Source: Tubiluchus corallicola (Eukaryota > Priapulida > Priapulimorpha > Priapulimorphida > Tubiluchidae). From it: a stretch of 64,000 bases of DNA. Position 1 is the stretch's first letter; each line of letters begins with the position of its first letter. The notes beneath the pieces were generated by a model. The model was not told the DNA's origin. It ran no database searches and worked only from the letters and a program-made list of their open reading frames with translations. Positions 13,901-26,690 of the stretch are shown here, one piece after another. The position numbers and the translations under genes are program-made. The DNA lies in contig JAQGDQ010000047.1 of NCBI GenBank assembly GCA_030141605.1, positions 680,001 to 744,000 of the forward strand, given 5' to 3'.

Positions 13901-16900
13901 TTGTTTCTCTCTCTTCTTTCTACTAGTATGAAATCATGTGATTTTTTAACTTGAAGCCTGTTTTGTAAGTTGTGCTGACTTGTGGCAATAACTAAGGGGT
14001 AGGTTTAGGAGCTACATTAAAAAAAGCTAAAATTCTTTCAGCTGTTTTTTCACGGTTTGTGTGAATGTAAACTTGCAAGATTAAAAAAGGCATAACTGTT
14101 ATTGATGTTGGTGTAATTTTTTTCGCAAAATGTATGTATGTAAAAATCTAGTACATAAACGCACTTCTTACACGTGTTACATAGTGCATCATCGTGCATG
14201 GCGCCAACAAACGCAATGCAAATTCAAGTGTAGCGCGAATTTGCTCTGGAATGCGTGCATAACTGAATATACACTGGCCATCGTTTTGTGAATTTGTTTT
14301 GCTTTCTTCGCTACAAAATACAAAGTGTTCACATTACATGTATACGAGCAATGCAGGTCAGAGGTGTGTACGCTGTGTTTGGCGATTTGACAAAAGAATG
14401 TTGAGAGTTGCATGAAAATTTAAGCTAACTTGACTTATTTACGTGGTTTTTCATCGTAACCTGCGACCTTCGAAACTGTTTCTGTTGTGACCATCGATCT
14501 TTCTTAAAAGAGAACTTTCGCGCAAATATTTAGGTCAGGGCCTGTAGCTACGTCACCATGCTGCCGGACACTATATGACCGGACAAGCGGACACTACTAA
14601 GTTTGCCGGAAATCAAACATTTGACGATAAATAGTTACATTCCTTTAAAAATAGAAGTATTTATGTTGATCGTTTTTTTTCGTTCTGGTCATAATTGTTA
14701 TTTTAATTCTTACCTCGACTAGTGACTGAAAGACTAAAGAAGAAAAAGACAAGGAGGACGTGGCAAATTTTCAAATATTACCGGTTTCTAGCCGTAGGAA
14801 AAATTCAACAACGTTTGTAGGGAAACAATTGTAATTTTGTGGTTAATAGCATAAAGCTCTTCCTCTCACGGTTTTGTAATAGTTTTAGAAGCATAATGAA
14901 ATTTTTGCTCAATTGCGCTAGAAAAGATCACTCACAACTTTACTAAAAAGTTCCGATTGAGACTTGAGGCGTAAAAATCTCTATCCTGCTCTACACAGGA
15001 GTTAAGCAGAGCATTACGTTGTAACTATCTATTTTCTCTCAAGTTTAGAGGAAAAGTTACCGCCAAATATTGCGGTTGGGTGGTTTTTTTAATGGGCCTA
15101 TTAACAGTCATACTAGTATGAGTATAGATTTTTGTTACATTATGGGCTGTCTTTGTCGGAAACTTAAGTAATAAGCAAAATTTTTCTCAATATCCAAAAA
15201 AAGAATAAAGGTGTGTTTGATAAGTACATGATTCTAAGGGATCCGGACTAAATAACTAATATTATCGTCACTATTGTCATAAGCATTCTTGAGAATTCTC
15301 TGATAATGTTTCGTTAGAGAACTGCGTATTTATGAATGAATTTATTTAATCCCTTTCACATCCAAACACAACACGCCTAACACATGCAGTATGCGAGGTT
15401 ACCAGATATAGAAATGATCTAATGAAAAGAAGAACGATTTAAAGTGAAGACACACATGTTGTAAACTAAGTGTGGCATCTTCAGCCTTGCCCCTCCGTGT
15501 GCCCCATAAATGTTTGTCTCCGTCTCCCATTCATGCTTTCCAAATCTGTTTTACGTTTGTGTGTTTCTTTCCTTAGCACTCATTTGATGAGGTTGACATT
15601 TTCGATGAATAGGCCAAGGATGGAGCGAATTATAACAGCACATGTTAAAAACATAGGAATTAAGTATTGTGTTTACGGGTAGTTAGTCATATATGGCATC
15701 TCAATGTTTGTCGATTACTGCCACTAATAAGCTACCTAGGAAACAGGGTTTTTCTCAACTCTCGTGAACTAGTTGTATCAGTTTTACTCATTCAGATTTC
15801 TTGATTAGCGTTCATTAGCATAATAGTATCATCAGTAGCGTGATCTTCAATTGTTATCTTTTCTAATTAGTTGTCTCCATCATCAACAACCGCTTATTTT
15901 GGATAATGAAGAAGACATGCATGAAGACAGTCAGATTGGCTAGATGCATTTCATTTTAATATAATGTAATGTTACTTAAATTACTCAGTGGTGAATGCTT
16001 ACTACAATGCAGTAATTGTTCTAACAGAAACTGCATATTCAGTGGAGGCATAACTAAGAAAACACCGACAAATTTTAAGTTGCAAACGAAGTGTAACAAA
16101 CGTGATACCATTTCTATTGGTATTGGAATGGGTTCAGCGACACATGTTTTAAGGCAAACGTTTCGTGGCATTATAACTCCCGTTGGGCATTTTCTGGCAC
16201 AAAATTGTCCCTAGCATTTTATATAGTCCGCGTGCAAAATTGTTCAGCCTGATGGTCGCGGTAAAGTAAAATTTCTATTGTACATATTCTATAGTCCACG
16301 AATCTTGATGTAATTGTATGAATTTCATTGATTTTTGTCGTTTACTACTTATATTATAGTTGTTTACTCATGTAGAGTTTAAATTTTTCCAAGCTAAAGC
16401 ATAAGTTAAAGCGAATGTAAGCGGGCAAATGTGAATATTATTTCTTACATAATATGACTGAATTACCCGGTCTGTGATTCAGACTACCTGTATTAAAAAT
16501 GTGTTTTTGGTAAATCGCAACAGGTAATAATTGGCCTTATTTACGGTATATGAAAATCATGCAGCGAATTTTACTACATTTAAAGTTTGATGCAGTGTCA
16601 GACCAATGGGCAAACTCAACGTATACTACAACTTCCTCATATATTGATACCATTTTAAAGAAAGGTTTAATCCGTTAGTGGACTTATAAATATAGACTTA
16701 ATCTATATCTTTAACTAACTCAAAAGTCCGCGTTTGGGCAAAATAACTGTCGCGAAATTTAACTTCATTTGCAAGTTGTTTAGTCAGCAAATTATAATAC
16801 GACTGAGACGTGCCATGGGCATAATGCTGAAGACTCACCGTGAGAAAGACGTTAAACCTTCATTTATATTCGCCAATGTGAAATTCAAAGTAAGTCTTAT

Positions 16901-19900
16901 TTTGCCAAGTAAACAAGTGAGTAAACAAGAAATGGGTGAAACACCGGTAGCATAACATAACCATATTGCATTTGCTCTATTGCAGCATGCATGGGATTAT
17001 CGAAATGTTTTGAACTGTACGCTGTTCCGTACTGTTTAAGTATATTAACGTAGTACTTGAGGGTAGAGTTCCAAATAAGTAATAACACGGTTAGCAAAGG
17101 ACGACTTGAAAACACTTTTGTCAGAAATGTTTTAAAAAGTCTCTAAGCGTGGTTTTTGAGAGTCAGAGACCATGATCCGTGTACACGTGTGTTGCTTTAA
17201 GGCCCTTTGTTTTTAGGCTAATACACTTCGAAGAAAGTTTATTTAGATCCATAAACTGTATATACATGTCATCGTCTCGTCAACTTTCTTGTGGATATGT
17301 TATATTATAAGCTACTCTGAAAAACTTCTGTCCGATGCTGTGCTATGGCCATTAAGATCAAAGACCTATTTCTGAAATCAGATCTAGTTCATAAAAATAT
17401 GCATAATGACGGGTTGTCGTCCTGTTAAGAAGATATTGATGCAAAATGCTGTCCTTAATTGATGTGCTACTTTGCCGAAGTGTATTATGTATATCAGCCG
17501 GACAACGTGGGCGGGAGCTCCCGGCTATTCCTAGTTTCCCATTTAGATACCCACTGCCCTGAAATCATACGTGGAATGCTCTACATTGCTGCATGTGCTT
17601 TAATTTACAATAACTATGATGCTTGCTCTATATCTTCAGGAATCTTGCCGACGATTGTTATTGGGCCTTTGAACTGACCACAAACTGTTTCCTCCGGTTG
17701 GCTTCCTTCAGGAATTCCAGAGATTCTTCTTCATCAGCTGCACACGGCGTAAACAGCAATGCTCTAATGGCTTGCTTGTTTTCATTTTGCCCTTGTTTTC
17801 ACGACCAGCTATTCTGATTTGATTTAGGCCAATTTTTGGTAATAGACTGGCTGTTTATGAGGTCTATCCGGTTGCTGGTGAGTTTGGAATTCCGTCGAAG
17901 GATTCATCAGGACAAACGGGTCTCTTTTGCCGAAATTATGCACCTTGCATGCACCCGATAGAGGCGTTTTTGTTTTGGGCTGACCATTTCGCTTGGGCGT
18001 TTATTTATTTTCCCATGATCCACATCAATGTTTTCTTCGTGTTTTGACGATATTTGAGTTGAAAGTGAAGCATTCCTCTGCATTAAAAGCCAGAAACCGA
18101 TCCACTCAGTTATTTATTTCCAAGGGCGGCTTGTACATTTATACATCGATTATACAAAACAACTTTGTAATACTATAATCTTTGCAAAACAATTATTGTA
18201 AGTATGTGGCATTTCAGATTTGTGGGTTCTTTCATTTACCCCATCGTCACTCACGATATCACTAGTATCAGTAACAGCTACTTGTTTATGTTATTTTTGG
18301 TTGGAATCTGTCTTGACATCTGCGCATTCCTAGGCACATACTTTAATTATGTAATAATAGCTATTAATACACATGATGGTCAAACGCGAGATCATATTTA
18401 ATTGCACTTCGGATATTCGTGGGCGTGATAAGGATGAATGAAAAACGTAAGTTCCGTTTTATGTTTTTGTTTATCGCTTTATTGGCTTGCATGAAGTAAT
18501 GTTTGTCAAAAGTGAGACGTGCTTGTTTTCAGTTTTATGAAAGTCCATTTAAATGCGTTTGCAGCGGTGCAAAATTGTTTTTTAAACTACACACAAAATT
18601 GCGAACCTTGGATACTTTGTTTTTATGTGAGCAATTCAATAAACTAGCCTCGATAATAAAAAACACTACAACGAGAAGACTCATATTGGAAGTTTCTATT
18701 TTTTACGCTTCTAGTCTTCTAGTCTCGTTCTAGTCTTCTAGTATTACAAAGACATTAAAACATGTTTTAAAATGCAATTTCACATAAAGACACAACTGGA
18801 AAATTCAAGTGATATCCAATCTGTGATAAAGTGTTAATGGCAAAAAATTTGGCACACGTCACGAATTTTTTTCTCTTTTATACATGCACGCTTTTATTTC
18901 ATACTAGTTGGATTTTTATGCTGGTCTAGTCGTCCGGCGACTATTGAACTGTTTCCATGAAATCTTATTATTGCCTGACTAACGAAATCCGCAGTGTTAC
19001 CGTCAGTTGTATTATATATTCGCGCTGCTAACAGAATAGTCATATTATATTGTCATTTAAAATTAGTTTTACCGGAGTTATGTATTGTCATTTGCATTCA
19101 TTCAAGGCTAAACACAAATTATTGTAATTACGTGAAATTCTTGAGAAAACTTGGGTTTGAACTGTAGAAAATATGCCACGTATTTTGCTTTATAGTAACA
19201 AAGAATCAAACTACCTGTTCCGCTGTGTAGTCAGTTATTCTCCAGTTTTGCAGTTTTTACGACCGTAGATAACGTACAACAGCAAGAAAGCAATCATATG
19301 CTATTTCCTATGTGTGTATGGTATTTTGATGTGGGCATGACTTTACGTAGACTACATTTTTTGCAAATCTTTAAAGCAATAAATAAATGAATAAATAAAC
19401 GCTTATTTAGTTTACAGTTTTCCTCATTAATTGAATGGTGATAATGAATAAATAAGCGTTTATTTAGTCTATTAAAGTTTTCCTCATGATATATGATGAA
19501 GTCATAGTACTTATGATAATCAAGAGGAGTTTCTTTTCCTTATGTGCGCAAGATTAATATGCTCGGATGTTCTTCAGCGTTTCAGTATTTGTCCCCGAAA
19601 AGTATGCCGTCGCTATAATAGGATTTTGCTATATTAGTTAACTGCTACAAAACTTTCGCTGCCTCAAATAGGAAGTTCACTATAATACTTAAATAGTATC
19701 TGTACGTGTTATTAAACTTGCAGAAAAAAGCAAAGCTTTGCACAATACCTAATTTTATTTTGTTGTATAGACTTTGCAGCCTTCACACAAGTTGACTAAC
19801 AAAATCTGGAAATGGTCTCGCTTTGCCTTCATTACGTGAACAGTGACCATGCACTAGTATGCTGGACAAAAATGCGGCATTTGTCCTAAATTTCTTGCAC

Positions 19901-22900
19901 TGACGTGTGTGCGTATCCAAATTTGGCAAGGAACGTGATAAACTTACGAGTCACTCCTCTTTGTATCAACACCGTCGTGCTTCTGTCTGGCTTCCACCGT
20001 CATTCCTTGTGGGTAACCTTCAGTTTTAATATAAATGTGTTCAACCCACATTCGCTTGTTTTGCGTTCGTAGTAAAGCGTTGACATTCTGCCCTCAATTG
20101 CTTACTCACTTTTACTTTCTCTCGCTCAATTACGACCGTTTTGCCGTCTCTCGAATATCGGTCACATGTTTTTAAATATCTTGTAGGCGTGTGTGACGGA
20201 GTTGACTCACATAACTGGCAGTGTTCTTTTGGTTTAATTCAAAAGTGTGAAATAAAACACATAGAATCAAGCAATAACATTGTGCAGAATACAGATTCAC
20301 TAAAAATTCAGTAAGGATTCACTGAAATTCTATCAACACTGCAAGGTTAAAACTGAATTTTGTGTGGCATTTTAATGCCCTTGCAGTTAGTTATTGCCTC
20401 CTAATTTTCACAACTCGCAATACTTAAACATCTGGGTATTTTATTCAGGCATGAAAGTTCGCTTTCATCACACTACAAGAGAATGATTATTTTTAAAAGT
20501 CGCGCTGCCTGTTTTTATCAACTTGGGCAATCTGGCTTCCTGGGAGTAGGAAAGTGACAGTATCCTTCACCGGAAAGCCTTACCCTCTCCAAGGACGCAG
20601 GAAATGCCGATGATTTTTGACAGGAAAACCTATGGAGCTTTTGACATCTGAAAATTTTTCTACATATATGCTTAAAGGTGAATTTCGCTTTGGGAATGCC
20701 ACTATTTTGTCAGTTTTGCTGCCCTGCACTAATAATATTTTTGGCAAAAATAGCCAAATGAAACAAAGAGAATGCAAATTTTCTGTGTTTTAATTTAGAA
20801 GAACATCAACCTGATACAAGTGATTTCCTGTAAGCGCTACGTTAAGCCATAAAACGTTCCGAAATTTTTTTCCCCTTTAACTGATACGATTTTGTAATCG
20901 TTTTTGTTTTTCAATATCGGTATCAATTAAGTAAAATTATTTTAAATTATCACATAGTATTTTTGACAAGTTTATTCAGTTTAATAGAAATTTAATAGTC
21001 ACACTGACACAATAGAAGCGATTGTGAGATTGCTTGCGTATGGGGAAACTGCTTGTTTCCGCATGCTTTACAACAATTCACGATTTGATTTTGGACTTCA
21101 AATGAAGCGTCGCAGGAAGAAAGCAATCATCTAGCCCATCTATTATCCGTCTTGCCTGTCTACGTAGTTTAATATCCGCTGCATGGTCTAGCGAAAGTAT
21201 GAGAACTGCTGAACGAGCTTAGGGAGCATGCGCAGTAGACTAGAAAGATATGAATTTATCTTCAAGTTGCCGTTCGCTACACAATAAAGACTAATATCAC
21301 AAAAAGAAGAGAAATGATTAGTAACTTAGTTATAGTGTACACGGCACTAGAGATTTTTTCATGTTAGCTGACAAAATTGGCGAAAATTGTAGTAAAATAA
21401 TTTATATCTATCAACTATTATAATAAGATGCAACACAGAAACGGACTTGCATAATGATTATGATAGTTAATACAGCAATCGAAATTTAGCATTGCCCCAC
21501 ACACTGTTAGGCCCACTTCACAATGAGGACGCAAGGAAAAATGATGCGCGGAATTGCTGTCAGAAAATTAGAAAATTTTCTTTTTCTCGAAATCCCACGC
21601 AGCAAGAAATTTCATTTTACAGCAAAACCGCGCGGTTTTTTCCGCGCGTCTAGGTAGCTGCAACTACTTTGCTACTTTTGTACTGTATAACCATGTCTGA
21701 CATAAGTTATATTTGCCGTATTTCTCATATATAAAGTACAATTAATAATGCTAGTTAACGTAATATCAGACCTGTTCATTTTTTAGCAAATTTCTACTAA
21801 CCACTTCAAAATCTGAAAATATACATATATAAAATAAATATATGCGAATATAGCTATTGATGTTGCATTGATCAAACATAAAATCGTCGGTCTGTTAAAA
21901 GAAAGATTAAGTCTTAGAATTTAATGCTGAAATGTGGTTAATTGTTGTTCGTTAAATAAGAAAGAAGTAATTGAGTAGTTAAATTTAAGTCTGAATTTTG
22001 CGAAGATTGGCCACGAAAATGGAACATGTAGTATTTCTACCATGCGACAAAATTCCTCACGAGGAGGACACACAGCTTCTAGCTGGCGGCAGAATTACTC
22101 ACGAAGAACTGCACGAGGAATTTTGCCGCGCGTCCTCATTGTGAAATGGGCCTTAGTTTCTGTAATTCCTGGAACTTTTCTGCTTATTAAGAGACAGTAT
22201 GTTGTTTTGATATTCACAAATCTCCTGAGAATTTTGCACTTGAATTTATTATTGTTGACTTTGAAGATTAAGTAAACGCCTCAATGATTTTGAGCACGAC
22301 ACCAAGGTTTCGAGTTTTCGAGAGATGGTAACTCCTGTAACTCAAAACTTTCTAAAGGAATTACTATTTTTTATCGCTTTCGTCTGTAAACCAGGCAGAC
22401 TGCCTTGTAGATATTTTAAGGTTCATTGTGTCTTCTCTTAGTTAGTCCCTTAAGTCTTAACATTGCTCATCAACTTGACGTTTTGTTCCAACTATAAGCA
22501 AAACTTCTTCTTCGTATCCCTGATATTTCAAGTACAATAACTGGTAATGCTTACTGAACAATAGATGCGGTCAGGCAGTGCTGAATCCACCAGCTAGTGA
22601 ACTTTTTTATTAATCCCCAGAATGTCACTGGTTTTGTTTCGTGTTTTTCAGTTCGTTTAAGGGCGCAAGAAAGGTCGTCCTTTGTCGATCCGTTATTTCT
22701 GAAGCATGGTCATCTCAGCTCATATCAGCCGACCATGCATGCGGATTTCATTGTGTTTTCCACAATCTTTTATCTAGAGCGTATACAATTTAGGCAAAGG
22801 TTACTCGTGCAGTGTTTATGGGCAGCAGAAATTCCAAACTGTCTTTACAGATGTGGAAGCAAAATCATTATTCAGCTTATGCTATGCAAATATCAATCAT

Positions 22901-25900
22901 TCAGTCAATCAGTCTATCTATCTATCAATCTGTCAATCTATCTGTCTTTACATATATATATATATAATAATAATTATATATATATATATATATATTAAAT
23001 ATGATTTTAAGAGAAGACACAGATAGAATCAAATTTGATTTTAATTTATAGACTGATATACCGAAAGTTATATTATGCAGTAGGAACATTTTTTAATTTC
23101 TGTGAAACGTGCGCTTAGCCGAAATTGGCAGCATTTTATGCTATTCATATAAGCGTAGTATACGTAGGTGAGAATATAAAAATTTGCAACAGACTAATAA
23201 TAGCTTTAAGGTCTGCCACTAATTAGATTTGCTGGCCGTTTTTATAAAATATGGAATGAAGTTTTGTTTGAATGATAAAAAAGGCAAGGAAAAGCGTTTC
23301 TAGCTGTAAACCAGAGTTCACAGCTCAGTTTCACAACGAAGCACACACAATGACCACTCTCTTGTATATTCTACATGTATATTATATTATGTATATTCAA
23401 TATATTATATATGTATATTCAATATATTATATTCAATATATTATGTACTTGGACAGCCAGTATATGTAATACTTGTGTAATATAACGTATACATACGTTT
23501 TGTGCGGATTGCCAGAGGGTGTTGCTGTACCACAATGCTGCAATAAAAAGTAAACTGGAATTACTCTTGAACATAAAATGTTATAAAAATGAACAAAAAC
23601 GCTAAGCCTGATAAAGATCAACTAAACATGTTAGAATCTGAGTCTTAGTTTATTTCAACGGAGTTTATCAGCATTCTCTACTTGCTGATATGGGAAATTT
23701 AGGGCATGATAGCTAAATGTTTTTCACAGAGTGAGCTTTAATAGAGATGAAATTTCGCGAATTGACGCCTGCGTTTTTAGTTACCAGCCGTAACGTTTTT
23801 GTTATAGCTGACTAAAATGCTTCGAATTTTTGACACCCATCTATTATAGCGCAGCTGTTCAAGCAGATTAAGGATTTTCTTGATGTCACCTAGAAACTCA
23901 TTCGAATTCACTTAAGTTACTGGACCTTCAAACCTTTCACTTGTTTGAGACTGTGATCGCGGAAATTTTACTGCAATAGTTTTAAAAATGTTATGCTTTC
24001 GTGAGGAATCTCTCAAATCTGTGCTTGCTGCTGCAGCTGTTTCTGTTATGTCACCCTTTTCGTTATAGTTATGGGCCTCACGGTCATAACTTACCAAACA
24101 GGCGAGAATCAATGGTGCAACTACATGCTAGAGCTTCCTGCACATTATGATGTTTTATGAAATGACTGTCTTCTATACCACTGGTTCCCAACCTTTTGTT
24201 GACGGCGACCCCTTTCCAGAACCCTGCATCATATCGCGACCCCACGAAGAACATAATCACATGTCATACTATTAAACGTCATTATCGTTCGCATTTATTA
24301 ATTTTAACATTAGTTGACAAATTATTGAACAATGAGTGATTGTTTCATTAATTCATTAATGTCATGGTTGCACCTTTTCCTCGGCGACCAGTAACACACA
24401 ATAGGTACCAAGGTAAAATGAATAGCGACACGCCTTTGGGTGGTGTGCACTGTACACAAGTGTACAGCATGCTACAACGTGCATTTTCATTTTTCTGGAA
24501 AATCAAGCACTGGTATACTGCATTTAGAGCGGGAAAACCCAGTTTCACGTTCCAGAACAAAACGATGTGAGAGACTGAGGAAACAAGACTTACTTACAGA
24601 CTTTTCATGAAAACAGCATTTTTTATAAATAGTTTTTGATCTAGCCCGCGACCCCACGAAAAGTGCTTGGCTACCCCAATTGGGATCGCGACCCCAAGAT
24701 TGGGAACCCATGTTCTATACCAAGTAACTATTATCAGTTAAATTTAGCTAATTATATTATAGCAAATTGATTTAGCAGTAATCGAAGCTCTGCATCATTT
24801 TATTTCAGTGCTTTAACAATGAACCGGAAACTAATTATACTGCGAACTATTGTGCAGTTAAGTGCACTGAATAAAATGTTATAAGCAAATTATACGATAC
24901 TGTAGAGATACTCAGGACGTGTTATGACGATTGAACAATGAACAATGCAAACGCTTTTCTTATGTCGCTTAAACGAAAATGCTTCTTTACTTAAGTGGTT
25001 GCTATTGCTCAAGTTTTTTCAGGCCACTATCACTGCTTTATTTATTTTTCAAGCTGAGAATTAATTATCTTTCAAATTCTTTCGTGAATTTTATTTTGCT
25101 TGTGTGGCGCCCTACAATTTCGCTAAAAGCAAATTTTGGAAATCGATTATTTTTGTTGCGTTTTGTAATTATTGCTTTCTACAATACTAGAAATCAGGTT
25201 GTTTGGGTTGAATTCAGTGAAAATAAGTGTTCATGCATGTGTGAAAATCATTCTAATTATTATAGCCCTGTGCTTGTCCAATCGTTGAAGTTCAGCAAAA
25301 CAGGAGCGCTTTTTATGTTCCACATTTTTTTATTGAATTACTGACTTACAAGAACAGTAAACTTACGTTGTGAATGTGTAAAATGTCTGGAACACCCAAG
25401 TGTAATCGTTCCTTGTTTTTAGTATATTTAGTAGATTAAATTCACTATATAGTACCTATAAAGATTATGTATTAATGTTATAACTCTACAATGAATGTCT
25501 TATAAATTATAATTATGAAGATCTGTTATTGATTAAACAAGTTATATAGTAAGTAATTATTCATTTGTAAACTTGTACATAATTTTGAAGACGGTGACTT
25601 GATCCAAGGTTACATCTACGTTCGCCCTCACTCAAGTGATATTTCGTCTAACGATGTACGCCCAGTAGACAGAGTTGTTTGTTCTTTGAAACTTCTCGTT
25701 TCTTTGTTTTCTGTTTGTTTGCCTAATGTTTTAGTGCACAAACGTCACATGAAGTTTTCTCGTTGAACTTGGAATTAAGAACACTCGGTATTGATACTGT
25801 AACAGGTAAATTTGAAGTTTGTTTTAGAAACTACTTGAAATTGATAGTAAAGAGACACTAAATGTTGTGAAAAAAATGCGAGACTTGGCTCTAGATTCTG

Positions 25901-26534
25901 AAAACGAAACTGACAGGTTAAACACGTGCACTTTAATAGTTATGTTACATAGTTTATAAGATGAGAAATATGACTTTATGTTCTTGTAGCTTAATATCCA
26001 TCGGGTTTCTTCTTGCATGGTTCGCAATTTTTATTCGAATTGTTATTTTCTCCATCAAATGAACCGTGACGTTTATTCCTATTACTGAAATTAACCATGA
26101 AGCTTATCTCTTCCTGCCAATACTAGCTTCAGTGGAGGGCTACCTCACTACCGCGCTAGAATACGCTTGCATGCAGTCTCACAACTTACTTTTGGAGACA
26201 TGAAGATGGGGGTACTAAGAGAAATGAGACTGTGTTCATGCGGTCAAGATCAGGTACAAGGGGAAGAACATGTTGTTATACCTTCGTGCCTATTAACGCA
26301 ACACTTAGGGAACTAGTATCCATATGTAAATTTATATATATGTAAATATATGTAAACAACACATATGTAAATTTTACCGATTTTAGCGAACTTTTGCTAG
26401 GCAAGAATTCTGCGTTCTAATTACACACCGATGCTTTTTTAATAGTTTGATAACGAATTTAGCGGAACACAGCTTAATAAGCAACGACCAGAAAGAGAGA
26501 GAGACAGGGAGACCAGAAAGAGAGAGAGACAGGG

Positions 26535-26632
<98 letters not shown>

Positions 26633-26651
26633 GAAAAGAGGCGGGAGTGAG

Positions 26652-26690
<39 letters not shown>

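Larger units (their letters stand above)
22153..24170 (+). other. STK17 intron 1, between two MITEs
   Basis: Contains two microsatellites (22902-22996, 23371-23450). The 133-codon frame at 22597-22998 runs into a microsatellite and is not credible as a gene. Confidence 0.65.

Noticed and set aside
22597-22998. 133-codon open frame
   Set aside because: No homology or splice context, and its end is a microsatellite.
24979-25344. 121-codon open frame
   Set aside because: Composition matches AT-rich non-coding DNA; no domain or splice context.
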